Shown here: piece by piece, positions 1-14,260 of the stretch | Layout of the letters: each line of letters begins with the position of its first letter | How positions within the stretch are numbered: position 1 is the first letter of the stretch | From: Triplophysa rosa | Lineage: Eukaryota; Chordata; Actinopteri; Cypriniformes; Nemacheilidae | Reading direction: 5' to 3' | Assembly (NCBI RefSeq): GCF_024868665.1 | Contig: NC_079898.1 | Span: 6,768,096 to 6,832,095 of the forward strand | DNA: 64,000 nucleotides | The notes under the pieces: model-generated | Seen by the model: only the letters and a program-made list of their open reading frames with translations | Told to the model about the DNA's origin: nothing | Database searches by the model: none | Position numbers and translations under genes: made by a program

Positions 1-240
1 GTCATGGCTGTTGTTCCACAGCGCTGTCCTTTGATCCTGCGCTTGGATGTAGTAAATAGCTTTGATGCCACATTAGCATTGTCCGTGTTTCATGTGCTGG
101 CCGTCTACGGCTCTGGGTTGAATAGAAAGCGTTACCTTGATCTTAAAGGAACGTTGGTGCGGATGGGAAGAGGTGAGAGAGGAAAGTGTGAGTCCAGAGC
201 TTGCTGAGACGTCTCTTTGGCTTTTTTCAACAGTCATGCT
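1..240 (+). other. Possible exon of an unidentified gene (weak)
   Basis: A pyrimidine-rich acceptor (ending CCACAG at about 21) is followed by an open frame to a good donor (AGAG|GTGAGA) at about 170, encoding about 50 residues on the plus strand. The minus strand also has open stretches with an AAG|GTAACG donor, but one frame is broken by TAA. I recognise neither translation. It could be the edge of a gene lying mostly outside the window, or chance. Confidence 0.2.
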
Positions 241-1261
241 AATTTCAGTCACACATTTTTGGCCTACTAAAACAAAACAAAGGCAGACACCGTAGACCTT
301 CAGAAGAACCTTCCTTTAATTTCTATTACTCGGGATCCTGCATTTCTGACAGCTTTCATACGTTTGAGGAGCAGATTTTGGAGATGGATGTAGAGAATGG
401 GGCAAGTTGTCACATTGGGGAAAATGGCCTTTATCTTGGTAACATCAAGGTTTTGATGTCAACCACACTAATACAAGCAGTGGTTTTATATGCTTGTTTA
501 AAAAAAACATATTGAATTATATTTTTGTAAATTCAGTCTTTAAACTCTACGCCTCAAAATAAGGGTACAGTAAGCATAGTATTGGGTTACATTTTAAATG
601 AATTTTACAGTTTTAAAATAAACTTTTTTTTAGTAATATATGCTAGTAAAAGAAGAGATGTTTTTCCCATATTTATTATTTTATGAATAGTTTTTAATTT
701 ATTTTGTTGTTTAACACGTAGCATATTTGATTTGTTTTAATATCTTCCTTCAGTTTGTATTTATGCTTTTTGGCCCATTCACATTGTTAATTTTGTATTT
801 ATGTCTTATGTCTTTGCTATTTACAAAGTTTACATTTGTGAGAACTGCTAAACAGTCTTTCATTGTTCCATGTCATTCTGATGGACTTTAGTATTTCTAG
901 GCAATAATAGTGAAAAAATAAATACATATTTGTAAAGCACTTTTCATACATGAAATGCAGCTCAAAGAGATACTGGTAACCAATATTGATAATAAAATGT
1001 AACACAAAAATGATAGAATAAAAAAACTAAAAACCTACTGTAACGATTCACAAAGTATGTTGTATAAAGTATATAATTAAATATATAAAAATGATATTGA
1101 CAATACAATTTCAATCAGTATCAATGTTGTCAAAAACAACAAAAGGTCAAAAAGAGATAAAACAAACTTTCACACTATTTTACATAATATTTATAAACAT
1201 TAAAGCCCACTTAAAATCTCTTCACCCACTTAGTAGGTTGAATGCTAATAGTGCCTTTCAC
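241..1261. other. AT-rich intergenic DNA
   Basis: No splice-bounded frame, RNA gene or recognisable transposon is seen here. The sequence is strongly AT-rich with short homopolymer runs. Confidence 0.6.
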
Positions 1262-2350
1262 TTCATTTGTACAAGCGTGTGAGAAATCCAGCTGTTCAGA
1301 TTTCGCTCTTGATGTGACGTAGACGCAAGCTCTTATTATAATATTACTGCCCCTTAATCTACACAATTCCACCCACGGCGCTCCACCATTGTTGTTTTCA
1401 CAAGCGACAGCGGTGTACGTGATGCCAAGGCTAAAGTTTATGGACAACATGCAATGTAGTCGCTGCACAGTGTCTAAACCTCGGAAGACACTGGATTTAT
1501 TTTATTTTTCTTCAAAGTTGTTCCTCAAGAGGGATCGAGACCAACTGAACGAGACAAAACTGCCGATGTAAGTAATATTTATCAACAGTCTGAATTGACG
1601 TAAATGTACCGTATATATAGGAGGATAACGTTAACATATGATAGCGAAGGGAGGTAAGTCAGTCACGGGCTAAATAGAACATTCAAAGCCAGTGTTAAAC
1701 TTACTCTATATTTATGTTATTTGGCAGATGGACACTTGGAGTTTAGCTGTATGAATGTTAATACATTATGTGCGTTAATATGTTCAGCTGCGGCAAGCTG
1801 TTTGTTTTGCTAATGAACAGGGGCGAACACTGGGGTTAGTTTCGTTTTAAACGTCTCAAATAAATGTTTAGGCTGAAAAATCTGTCACAGCAAACTAGCT
1901 CTCACGTTGTGTGTGTAACGTTATAACTTGTCAAGGACAAGCGCTAAAATCCATGTAATTCCGCTGAGATCTGCAGGTGCGCATTCCGTGGATTTTAGTT
2001 AAGCATACACGCACAACGTAAGCGCATTAGGATGCGCTGTTTGCCGGACGAATGATTTGAGACGTTTAAAACAAAACTAACCGCAGAGGAGTTCAGGAAA
2101 CATAATTTAGCTAAACCATTGCCATGGCAGTACTAACATGTGTGTTGTGTTGACACGCCGGACAGATTCGCTGTAACTCATTATCATTTAAAGAGACATG
2201 CACCAAAATGGGTTGATGTGAGCATAGCTGTTTTTGACGAGGCAAGAAGGGTTTTGTTTACACAGCCATTGAGTGTTTTTAAGCAAAATATGTTCCAGAC
2301 ATGTCATGAAGACCCTAATAAAACATACCAACTTTTGAAAGTGCTCATTG
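1262..2350 (+). repeat. Interspersed repeat family A, copy 1
   Basis: About 600 bp from 1262 match 38680-39150 and 40130-40400 closely, including the shared strings CCCTTAATCTACACA and GTTGTTTTCACAAGCGACAG. The block contains an inverted pair (about 1833-1859 against 2048-2083). It looks like a degenerate non-autonomous DNA element common in cyprinid genomes; the superfamily is not certain. This copy lacks the foldback insertion found in copy 2, so it records the empty site (GAAGGG at 1646-1651). Confidence 0.7.
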
Positions 2351-3197
2351 AATGAGTCCTTTAAGGTATGCTTGCGAACAGAAATCCAGGTCTTCCCTCA
2401 TAAAATACTATGTTCATTCAAGAGTTCATGCTTCAGCCCCAGACATCTGACAGGAGGAGACGCTGATTTTCCATGCTGTGACCCCGGATGTTCTGATCTT
2501 TTACAGAGCGTAACTGTCTCTGCGGGGTTAAAATATTAGAAACAGCTTCCACATTCCCCCACCCAGGTGTCATAACTTATGCCTTTCACAGACCGAACGA
2601 GAAGAGCCCTGGAAGATTAGAGAAAGGTGTATAACCTGGTCCAGAGGTGTGTAATTGAGCAGTAAAACAGTCTGTAGACAGGTAAGTAAAATGATGCTAT
2701 TCGCTTTGATACGTGACACAACTTCCTCTTCACAGAAGTGTGTTAAACAGTGGCCGGCTCATCCAGCGTTCTCGAGGAGGTGCCACAGACCTCTGTGTTA
2801 TTCTGTAAGTCTCTAATACAGACTGTAATTAAACAGACAGGTGATAATAGAACCACAGCAGCCGAAGGGTTTGAAGTAAGATGTTGGGAGACAACTCAGA
2901 CCAGATACTGACCGCAGTATCACACATGAATCTTATTGGAAAATGTTCAAGTTATTTCACCCCCCAAAAAAATATTTAGCATAAATTAAATGTACCAAAT
3001 GACAATACTAATAATAACAACGAGTAATTTAAAATGTCATTTTTATTACAGTAATAAACTAATTTTGCTTCATTTGTATTAAAAAAATGTTTTATTAAAT
3101 TATAAACTATTAATATTAAATTATATAAAATAATAATATTAAATTATATATTTTTAACTATACTAAATAATTATAATAAAAGCTTAATGTTTTTGGG
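2351..3197. other. Intergenic, nothing recognised
   Basis: Mixed-composition DNA passes into a very AT-rich stretch (2960-3190). No gene signal is seen. Confidence 0.5.
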
Positions 3198-3421
3198 TGT
3201 GTTAGTTCACCCAAAAATAAAAATGCTGTCATCATTTACTCATTTACGTTTTGTGTCCATACAATAGAAGTGAATGGGGTCCAGTGCTGTTTCGTTTCCA
3301 ACTTTCTTCAAAATATCTTCTTTTGTGTTCTGCGGAAGAAAGAAAGTCATACAGGTTTGAAATGACAAAAGGACGAGTAAATGATGACAGAATTTTCATT
3401 TTTGGGTGAACGATCACTTTT
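3198..3421. mobile_element. Palindromic MITE (TTAA/AGTTCACCC type)
   Basis: It starts with GTTCACCCAAAAATAAAAAT and ends with the inverted match TTTTCATTTTTGGGTGAACG. The body carries the fish-typical CATCATTTACTCA and GATGACAGAATTTTCATTTT arms. This resembles the Angel-like short inverted-repeat elements of teleosts and has no coding capacity. A half copy is at about 4682-4740, a degenerate copy at 7480-7690, another at 23100-23240, a longer intact one at 15718-16160 and one at 33078-33335. Confidence 0.75.
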
Positions 3422-4779
3422 CGCGAAATCTGATTTCTTGGTTTCCCTAGTTTTGATTTCAGGTTGAAATGTGACCCATGTGTTTGGTTTAGATGAAGAG
3501 GGTTTAGGGTGTAGACACTACACCATAATGTTTCATGGACCCTGAGGGTGAGTTGGGGGGATGTTCCCAGAGCCCCTGCTGCCCACAAGGTGTGAATGAG
3601 CTCCATTCTCACCTTACTCAGTACTTAACTACAAATGGCCCATCACCTCACAGAGACTTGGGAAAGAGCCGGTGATATGTCACAGAGACACCGGAACCTG
3701 AGCATTCACCTCTCAAAGACATCACGTTTCACACAGTCCTGGCTAGAGAGTCAGATGGCTAATGGAGACTCGTGTCCATCCTTCCTGGCTTTCTTCCTTA
3801 CTGGTTATCATATGTAAACCAGCCTTACATAAAGCATTATCACTATATAGTGATAGTGTGATCTGTGGAGAGCATTAATAATGTAACTTAACCGTAGCAA
3901 TGACAGTAGCTATCGACAAATAGCGTCTTTAAATATAAGTCTCTGATTTGTCCAAATGTATTATACAGCCCTACATGGCGTTTTACATCTACTGATGCTG
4001 GTAACATATTTAACACAATCTCATGGAAATTTGTAGTTATTTCAACATTTAAATTGTACCAATTTATATCAAATTGCCACCATGTAAAAAAGTAGTTTTA
4101 TCATTTAGTTTTTAAATCAATGCAGCCATAAGAATTTATGTAAAAATACTTTACAGGTGTTAACTGTACAGGCAACATAAAGAGAATATGGTTAATATTT
4201 GTCATTTTCCTCTGTTAAAATATGTATTTATTATTAATAATTATTATAACATATATAAATAATATAATAACATATTATTATTGTTATTAGAATATGTTTG
4301 TTTTATTATTTAGCAGAGGTAAGCGGTGTAAATATCCAAAGGTACTACAAAATATCTGCGATAGGAGGAAAAGAGCTTATCTTGAATTAATATAAATATC
4401 TGAGGTTGAAAAACCAATTAACTGCACCTTTTTTAAAGTAAACATTCAAAATAAGTCCCACACACCCAAATACCCGAACAAGGTGTTTTGTATTTTTATC
4501 AATTTATCTGTTGAAGTATGCCTGTACTCTGGTTGCTATTCCTTTTAATGTCCCATTAATAAAGGTATTTGGTGGTTTCTTAATCATTAAATGAATCATA
4601 CTGTACTGCTATTGTATAGGCTACCATGATTTCAATTCATGTTTTCTAAAAAGATAAGAAAGTCATGTGGGTGGAACGAGTCAGTCAATGAGAGATAAAT
4701 GATGACAGAATTGTCACTTTTTGGTGAACTATCCCTTTAAGTGTCGGAGGTTTACAATAAACAAATCTTTTGAATGAAA
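3422..4779. other. Intergenic AT-rich DNA with one MITE half
   Basis: This is AT-rich non-coding sequence. The only recognisable item is a single MITE arm at 4682-4740 ending in TGGTGAACTATCCCTTTAA. Confidence 0.55.
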
Positions 4780-5100
4780 CATCACAGGCCTGGCGGGGCA
4801 GATAGCGAAGTCTGAGATGTTGTCAAAGAGGAAGCATTAGCGCAGAGCTATCTGACATCACATGATTACCGGCCGCTTTTAGAAACTGACCATACTGACT
4901 CCTGGACTCCACCTTTCCCCTCACTGATAATTCTGTCAATCAGACTGTGGAGGTAAAGCCGTGCTTTAGGAAGTACTAATAATGAGCTAATAATTAGCCA
5001 TGTAAGCCGCTGATAAGACGACAGAAGCCGATGGTGAGAAGAAGGACAGATGAGATGTTTTCCTAACAAGGGCTTTGTGTGTCTCACAGCCCCTGCTGTG
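4780..5100. promoter_or_regulatory. Candidate conserved non-coding element
   Basis: A balanced-composition island in AT-rich surroundings has clustered homeodomain-type cores (CTAATAATGAGCTAATAATTAG at about 4975-4997) and no long open frame. It is followed by a (CT)n run at 5117-5133. The call rests only on composition and motif density. Confidence 0.2.
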
Positions 5101-5133
5101 CCATATCTGACCTCTCGCTCTCTCTCTCTCTCT

Positions 5134-7479
5134 TAGGAAACGGAATCCAGCAAATACAATGTGAAATAAAATATGGTGTGTTTACATGTCACTTCATGGT
5201 AATTCAGAGAATAACATTGTAAAACATGACACGTTTATACATGTGTATGCCCACAGGACAATGTTATTGCTCAGATTTGATAAAGTCCTCAGATGTTTCT
5301 CCTAACATTGCTTTGGAGAAATAAAAACAGAAACAAATCAGACCATTTGTAAAATCCATGAAGACCGTGGACATGGATTGCTCCAGATATTGGTAAAACA
5401 ATCTGGATTTGAGTAAATTTGATGAGAAATGTTTGAGTTCATTTTGAGATCTTCAATCATATTGACTTTTGATGGCAGACTTGACAAATCTGAGCTCAGT
5501 TTGTGACATTGTTGTTCTTCTGAAACTAATGGAGACATTTGTGAGATTTCTGGGTGTTTTTCCTCAGGGGAAACATCTGAGACAACGAAGACTTTCTATT
5601 TGATCTCCATTTAATCTCATTGATGTCTGAGATAGCCTATTACAGAGATCTCATCTGGGATTTATTTTCTTTTGTGTGCCATAATAATTCTTGTTTACAC
5701 ATCTAAATGATGGTATTTACAAGGTATTTAAAAGACTAAAAACCATGGTATCATTTAGTGCTTAACTTCTTAAATTGTTGCTATTAACCTAAAGATTAAA
5801 ACACACAGATAATGTGCAGTTGCTGTTTTCAATTTACGACAAACGTCCCGCATCGTCGTGTTATTGATGTGCATTTGTTAACTTGAACTTGGTTAGAGTG
5901 CGCTAACCTAATGAGTGTATCCAGCTGCCTTTCTATTCTTTATAACTAACACGCCAGCTACTTTGAATTCAACGCAGCACTCCATGACAGAACAAAACGG
6001 GTCTTGCCCATTTTGTGATCTGATTGAATTATATCGCTTTCCCACAAGCTGGTGTCTGCTTTCTAGCCTTGACACCCCTCCCCATGCCACACTGTGGGAA
6101 AAGAAAGCCATCCTGATTGCAGTGTATAGCATGCATTGTAACAGGTAATTCAATTTTACACCATAGCCGGCGGCGACATAATGCAAAGCCCCACGGCATG
6201 TAAAGACACAGAGCCGTTCACTATAAACTGCTCTTCATGCCTCATGTATCTTTATGCATGTGTAAAAGTCATGGGGACAAGTGGGTTGAATCAATAAGAG
6301 AAGTACTCTGTAGTAAAACGCTCAGACTGGGAGGGCTAACATGATGCGCCCTCTATTGGTGGCATGGATATCTAAACAAACTGCTTTGTCACCTAAAATT
6401 GGATTCGACGTTTTGGTTTGTTATCATCAACGTCAACACTTTGTCTATACAGTGGATTTTTATGGGAATATGGTTTTATTTGTTGTATTTTTTATATTTG
6501 GGGTATTACACAACTTCTCAACAAAAAAACATGTCATTTTGCTACAAGGGAAAGATTTCTGTTGTTTCCTTCAAGTGTGAGACTCTAGTGCCCTTGTTCA
6601 CGTGATTTGTGAAATTCTTTTGGATCTTTGAGATGGAGTTATAAAACCAAGACTTAAATTTGTGTCCTCCGTAATATCCTGTAATTAAGTGAACATTTGG
6701 GCTCACAACAAGCAGTAAGATGTCCTGAGGGTTTCCTTCATGAGTCCTGTCAGTTCTATTTGTACCATTAAAGAGCAGATCAAGCCACAATTACTGTTAT
6801 TACTGCAGTTTATACTGCGAGTCAAAATTCGGACAGAGTTTGGGATAGAAATGTTAGGAAAAAGTGACAAAAATACTTGTTTGTAGCAATGTGGAGATTT
6901 TAGCGGCATCTAGCGGTGAGGTTGTGAATTGCAACCAACGGCTCACACCACCCTTCCCTTTCGAAGCACTATGGTGGCTGACACAGAACTAAGATGTCGT
7001 CACGTTTTCGCTTCTTTGCCGAAGGAGATAACATATTTACCAAACACGCTCTGTAGAGCAGTTTGTCCGTTTAGGGCTACTGTAGAAACAACATGGAGAA
7101 TTCCATGCAAGGGGGCCCGCGGTGTATGTATATAGAAATAACTCATTCTAAAATAACAAAAAAATTACACTTTATTATGTAGTGTCTTTACACACCTATG
7201 AAGACATAGGTCATAGATCCCCCAAAAGACTACACGCAGCACCGTTAAAATGACGGCAGATTTTTTTCAGCATGATGCGTTTCATAAGCGTTTATCACTG
7301 TATATGTTAGGTGTAATAAGGAATTCATTGGAACACTTTAACATTTTAGAAATAGAAATACTTTACCTTGACCGTAGACAATGTAGCGTATTTGTATGAT
7401 GTTGATTGTAAATAATACCCATTATTTAAAATGAGAATTTATTTCAGTGAATTCATCCATTTACAGTGATATTTCACCT
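5134..7479. other. Intergenic, nothing recognised
   Basis: Short open frames occur on both strands (for example around 5915-6186), but none has splice context or a familiar domain. Confidence 0.5.
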
Positions 7480-7690
7480 AAACATGAAAATTCATTCAGC
7501 ATTTACTCACCCTCATGTCTTTTCAAACCTGTAGGACTTTTTTGAAGAATGTTGGTAACCAAACCATTGGACCCCATTGACATGGACACTTTTCTCAAAA
7601 CATAGCCTATTTTGTTTTCCACTGCAGAAAAAGGTCACACAAAGGTTTCAAATGACATGAGAGTAAAACAATTATTCGGGTAAACTTACG
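7480..7690. mobile_element. Degenerate palindromic MITE
   Basis: It contains CATTTACTCACCCTCATGTC near its left end and a decayed inverted arm near 7650-7690 (TTTCAAATGACATGAGAGTA), as in the 3198 and 15718 copies. Confidence 0.6.
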
Positions 7691-10600
7691 GATAGAAAGC
7701 AAATACAGCCCTTTTAATCAATTCTGCTGAAAATCAGTTCCATAAAAATCTGAGGTTGTCGTACAGAGGAATTTTCAGATATGTATTCAGTAGTATCTGA
7801 GAGAGATAGCAGCAGTGTGTCTCTGCTCCATACTCTGTACTGAAGGTCTGATAACAGCACACTGGTGACATGAAACATTACAGCAGACGACTGAGCGTCG
7901 CTGTGTCACACATTACCAACATGACAAGGAAGTAGCTCAGTACAGATGCAGATGAAGACTTGAGAAAGGTGTTTATGTGTCTGTGTGTTTGCTGGATGAC
8001 TGCAGATCAAAGAGTCTTCTGCTGACATTTGAATAGAATTAGCAGCTAACTGTTACTAGTGTTTACAAGACCTGAGATAGCTAGCAGATATTTGTAGACA
8101 ATTAACATTATGTCATGCATGCTGCCTGCTGAGCTTGAATTAAACCCAGGGTATTTCTAATTTGTGGTGTTTTGAATCAAATCTAACAAAAACTTAATCA
8201 TTTGTTTGATTCAATATGTAATAAATAATGTGTTTTTATATTTTATTCGCTGAAATGTTACATATCGCCGTTGTCAGACTTAAAGCTCATATCTGCCATC
8301 AAAAATGCCATGAAATGAAATGAAGTGAGAAAACATGGCTTTTTTCAATAATTAAACACTGTGTTGACAAAGTCGACAAGCTCTTTTTAATACATTTTAT
8401 TGGTTAAATATTTGCAAAACCCACAAACATTAGTAATTTATGACAAAAGTCTTTAAAAATGGAGATTTCAGCGACAATATGTTTCTCAACAAGCTTCAAC
8501 CAAAAAAGAACTTTAGCAATCATGACTAACTTTTGATAACTGCAGATAATCTTACAACTTCTGGTATTTTTGTGCGTAGTAATAAAACATCAAAATAAAA
8601 TCACATCAAAATGAAGGGTTAAAATATTTTAGGCAGTTCATTATTCAGAGCAACTTAACCAATTCATTCCAAACCTTGAAGGACTAATTTAATATCATTG
8701 CGTTGTAAAGGCTGAGACCTCCTTGAATGGTAAAAGGAAGATGGATGGAGTTTATTTAATTTATTTTTTTATTCTTTGGGTCCTTCAGACCAATGGTCTC
8801 AACTGGTGAGAAAGCCGGTCACTTGCTTCCGGACAGGGTCACAGATAGAAGGGTCACAAAACAGTCGTCATGCAAATGATGAAATGCAACTAGCCATATA
8901 ATGCAGCATTTAGGATTGAAAATTGACTTATCAACTTTAAAAAGGGAGGAGAAAACGCCCCTCATATCTTTTGTTGTGGGAAGCCAGTGAGTCCAATCGA
9001 TCTCTATGGTATTTTGGTGCAAATTTACCCAAAATGTCACCACTTCGCAAAAACTACAAGAACAGATCACATACACTAGTGTAGGGTTTAAGTTTGTGGG
9101 GGTCACTTACTGTTACTTTATTGACATTTTTTTGTTTTGTGAAAAAATAAAAACAATGTTATCATCTTCACTATTTGTCATTTTGTCAAGCAGACAAATG
9201 TATGTATTTATTTGACTGAATAATGAAGAAAAACAGCCTATATGTACCGTATATGTTTGTTAGTATTGGTTTTGTAATGAAAGAAAAAATAATATGTACA
9301 ATATACCTTCAGATCAAAGTGAGCCTAAACTAAACAACAGGGTAAATTTTTATCTTAAAACAACATGAAGAAAATACAAAGAAAATATGTCAGGTTTGGT
9401 TCTGTCTTTTTGTCAAATGGTCTGATTTATATTGTTATTGTGTTTTGTAAACCTTTCATAAGGTTTTCCTCATCATTTCGTCTTTTATCAAACAGATCTG
9501 TAACAAATTTCCCCTCTTGTCACACTAACGCACACTTTCTTCAGGTAAAAAACAACAACAACAAAGCAACAGCAGCAGGAATGTAAATAGAAATAAGTAT
9601 TTCTCACAGTAGTTATTTGACATGATGTCACTTCCCATTTTAACAGCTCCTGGTGTTTCCCATGGTGCAGATAGACAGCCATAGGCCAATCATTTACTGT
9701 ATATCTCCAGTATTCATATATGCAGTAATACTCAGTTGATAGAAACATTCATACTGGGAAAGCTTTGGGTTAATGTTGTAGTAAACAGACTGCTGCTGGA
9801 TTAGCGATAAATGTGTGAGGGGTGCTGACAGATGGTTCAGTTCTGGAATGTTGGTATACACCACTTTCACCAGCGCTTCTTCCCACACTAACACAAACTG
9901 AGAAGGTGAGAAAGCATTTATTGAGACAAACTCCCAGCCTCCGTAAGCAAAGCTTGGTTCATATAAATTGCTCTCATTCGGGCCCATATGGTGATCGCAC
10001 CTCTTTGAGCGTTCTGCTATGAAAATCCCTCATTTGGCACTAGCTAAGAACAAATACAGATGTAGACGGGACTCTCAGTGTGTCGCCTTCATATCACCAG
10101 ACTTACATGGAATCCGCAGGCTTTTGTCACATTTGGTGTACAATCTGCAGAATACGTTTAAAGGTGAAGTGTTATGTTTTTTGTACCTAGTGTCACCAAA
10201 CATTTTCAAAAAGGTGTTTTGATGATAAAAATGGTTTACTTATAATAAAATGTGTTTAACTTCACTGTAAAAATACTTTTGATGCTGCAAAGTTTTCATG
10301 AAATTCTCTGGGGGCAGATGTAGGCCTGGCCATCATCCCTGCCCGCTATATGTTGCAATTCTTAAAGCAGTCACAACCCGAGAGCAAGACACTTGGGCCT
10401 GTCACTGTTTAAGCCCCTTTAAGACGCACCTCACGCAACACTCTTGCATTATCACGGGTCTGGTTCCACTAAATACCAATCAAACAGAATGTCAGACGTC
10501 ACTGTGAACGTGAGATGTGAGATGTGGACAGAGCCGAACCATGTGTTCCTGACCTTCTCGTGAAGCGGAAGAGGAAACAGTAGAGATGTCATTAGAGCCA

Positions 10601-11675
10601 GAGTGAATGTCACGCTATAGAAGAGACGGACAGGACAGCTTTATGACAGCACAGCGTATGATAAATGAAGCCGTGTTGAGTGAAGAGATGGGACTGAACA
10701 AAGCCCAGGTGTCAAACTGATTGTTCTTTTGACGTTGAGTGTGATGCGATAGTGACGTGTTTAACAACTCTCTGGATTATCAGCACACATCAACACACCG
10801 AGCTTTTCAAACATCTCATTCACGTCAGGAATCTAATGCACGTTAATGCACAGTAAATAGACGCCTTTCAGAGCTTTTAATGAAATTGTTGGCGGTCTAG
10901 TGTTTGCAGATTACTACAAAAAACATAACATGACATAAATAATCAAACAGGATAAATGATTGTGTTGGATTGCGCCACAGTGTTTCTTGAAAAACATTTA
11001 TGAATTTAGCATGCGTGCTTGGAAATTAAATCCGTAATAATATGTCAAATGTGACATTGAACAATTAACTGGAATTTTTGAGTAATTATTCAATGATTGT
11101 TGTTGATAGTGTTATTGTAATGTAATATTGTCAATGAGAAAGAAAATAAATGAAAATAGGAACCTGGGCAGTGTAGTAGAATATAGAGATTTGAGATTGT
11201 GTAAAGATTGTAAGAATGCTGGAGAACTTGGTTAAAATGTTATTAGCCACAAGCAAATCAAAAGTCAAAATACTTTGAAAACGCATAAAAAATATTGACT
11301 TTTTAGAATTGGATCGTTCTTTTTAGTGTCCAATTCTTACACATAAAATTTACTTCAATACTTAGTAATGTATACTTTAAATGCATTGAAGTCATAGTGT
11401 GTAATAAATCCGAGTTCTTGATGCTATGAAAAAGAAACATTGTAAGAAGCTTTCGAACATTTAAAAGGGTCACAAAAAATATTGCTGTATAGCATTTAGT
11501 CACACCACGCGGCTAATCAGCGGACAACTAGCCTGTTAGCATAAAATCTACTCTCCCAGCTGACAGGGAACGTTCTTTTTAATAGTTGTCTCAAAGTTCT
11601 TGTAGAAACATTAAACGAGCATTTTTAAAAACATTATTCATTGTTATAGTGGAATTCAGAAATATTGTTTTTATA
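7691..11675. other. Gene desert, nothing recognised
   Basis: Four kilobases of AT-rich DNA carry no recognised exon, RNA gene or well-preserved transposon. Scattered open frames up to about 97 codons look like chance. Confidence 0.5.
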
Positions 11676-11849
11676 CACTGTAAAACAGCTATAATTTGAC
11701 AGAGATTTTCCACAGGCCTAATGTAAAAGTTTTACCGATTTTTACAGTTTTTTTATTTACTGTGTTTTTACGGATTTTTCACATACTTCTGAAATGCGCT
11801 AAATTACAGAAATAAACATTACCGTTTTTTTACATGATTTTTTACAGTG
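11676..11849. mobile_element. Small MITE with CACTGTAAAA termini
   Basis: The termini are inverted: CACTGTAAAAC on the left and TTTTTTACAGTG on the right. The interior repeats the TTTTTACAG/CTGTAAAA theme. The length (174 bp) and CA(C/G)TG ends suit a non-autonomous hAT-like element, but no clear 8-bp duplication is seen. Confidence 0.6.
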
Positions 11850-14260
11850 TAACTTAATGTAAGCAAAACGTTCTTAGAAAATACTTCAGGTGGACAGTAT
11901 TGAGAAGTATAGTTAAATTGGAAGTGTTGTTACTTTAAGTGTTACTCACTGGTAATGGGTAGTTGACAAATAAACTATACAGGTGTCCTATGGTGTGACA
12001 ACAAATATTTAGAAAACAAACTGTTAATGATATATTATTTTGTATGATTTATACTATAAAATATATAGCTTAACGCTACTGTCTTTCTAAAACCTCGTAT
12101 TTCCATATTTCGTGGTTTTTATTTTTTGCCATTAATCATTATTATTAGTCATTCTTTATGTTTGTCACTGGGTTTTGCAAATATCTAACCAACAAAAAGT
12201 ACCTTGACAACACAGTATGTAATCATTTAAAAAGTAAAGTGCTCTTTCCATTTCCTGAAAAACAGCAAATTTGGACATCCGAGGTTTCAGAAGGACAGCG
12301 ACGATTCATCTTCACATTTTTGCTACGTCACACCAAAGGACACATATACGGTTCGGCTTGTGAAATACTCTTATACTCTCGGCTAGAGAAGTTTGTGAAA
12401 TTTGTGATTAGGACTCAAAAACCTCCCTTGCATCTGGCAAAACAATGCAAAAAAAGCCTGACTATGACTGACATCGCACGCGATGATGCTTTTCCACCGT
12501 CCTCCAAATCATTAGCATTAGCAACCAATCAGCTGCGGAGATGCTCCCACTCCCTCCGAATCCCACCGCGGCCGCAGACACACAGCCATATTGTGAAGAG
12601 CAGATCCATCATCATGTGGTAACGAGAATCCCATCAAATACGCCTCATTCTTCTGACCGGGCCGCTCGCTCGCAGACAGTATCGCACGGGAGGTGGGGGT
12701 GTTAGGGTCATACTGTCCTGGGAAAGTTAAGTTCTCCATTTAAATCAACAAACGATGTGGCCTTATGCCGAGTATATGAATGTGCCCGGTGGCAGATGGC
12801 AGTGTTTCATACCCATAGACTCATGCAAACCCTAATCCCCGGGGGGTCGTGCATTCCAGGGTCATCAGTTGTTCACATCAAGGAGAAAAAAGGGGAGAGA
12901 GTGCACGAGCGAGCGAGAGAGAGAGATCCTTGTTCTCCTCCTCCCAACGTGAACAAATAGGTTTTAGGGCACTTCAGCAGAGACGTAAGCCTGGAAAAGG
13001 CCTGATGTGGTGTCTATCTCATTAGTCTGGGGATATCGCAGAGCCTCATGAATAATGACGCCACCTAATTATAAAAAGCAGACAGTGGGTTTCTAAGGGT
13101 TTATTTGGGCAACTGACTGCATGGGTGACCCCGTGCCAGTCTGGGATGCCATATCGAGTCTCAGTAGGAGCCTCATTCTCCTGAACTCATTTAGCATCAT
13201 TAATTTCTGCTGATTGTTTGTTTAGGTGGGCAAGCGTCGCACCAGTCCCACGCTCCGGCCATGTGCGTGTGTTTGGACATATCAGCTGCTGCAGGCCAAA
13301 CAAAGAAGCTCATGTGACTCAGCAGTTGAGGGAATAATGTTCCTCCCCCCTCAGGCTCTTTTGCCCAGAGACTTTCTCACACCTCTCCATCTGGACGTGC
13401 TTCTTTCGAAACGTCAATCACAGCAGGGACTCCCATTTTTCAGCCGGCTTTGGGGGGATGACCCTCTCTCAGAGATTTGGTGAAAAGTCACCGAGATTTT
13501 TGATTTCAGCTCTGGACTTTTGAGAGATGATTGAGCTGAAGTCGCTTTAAGCTCGTCTAGAGGTCCAGGAGGTCCAGAAAAGTCATCTGGCCAAACTAAG
13601 GAGGTGTCAAGCCGTAACAAGTCCAAAGGTGCCGTCCTGCCTCTAAAATAAATAAATAAACAAGTGAAAATGAAAATAAATATATTGCTGCTGTGTGTTT
13701 AGGGTTGAAGATGCATACAATGCCTTAAAAAAATCAAGTATTCTGGATCTTCTAGATTCTACTCATGTTGGTTAAGTTAAAAAATAGCTATTTATTTAAA
13801 ATAAAATATTTAATCAAAAGTCATTATAATTCAAAGCTGTTGTAAACAAATAATTCAATAATCAACTCTGAATTCAATCAAATCAATGTTTTTGTGGCCG
13901 CTGGCAAATCACCCGGCAGAAACAGTTGTCGCCCTCTAGGGGTGTTTTCAAATCATGAAAATGTCAGCGATATGTTGTGTTTTAGCGCCCCCTGTCAACA
14001 ATATCAGGAAGTGACACTTCTGGTGTTTAGACCTTCATTTACTGTTGTTCATACCTTCACGTTTATACCTGATTTAGTTTTTATACAACTACCCTAGCTG
14101 GATGAATGAAAATAAGAGGAGTACATGGAACAACGTTTATCCTTTAATGAAAATTTAAAATATTGATCCATTGATTGATGAGTTTACATAGTCCGAAATA
14201 TAACTGCTGCCCTATAATTTAGTCATTTTAGGCTGTAAATTTCATTTGATATATATCAAA
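11850..14260. other. Intergenic; GC-richer island at 12480-13260
   Basis: No convincing gene. A 154-codon open frame at 12158-12622 has no recognisable domain. The 12960-13260 stretch has regulatory-looking composition (AATAATGACGCCACCTAATTA near 13050) and could be a conserved element. Confidence 0.4.

Noticed and set aside
12158..12622. 154-codon open frame
   Set aside because: No splice context, domain or biased codon use is visible, and part resembles a repetitive element.
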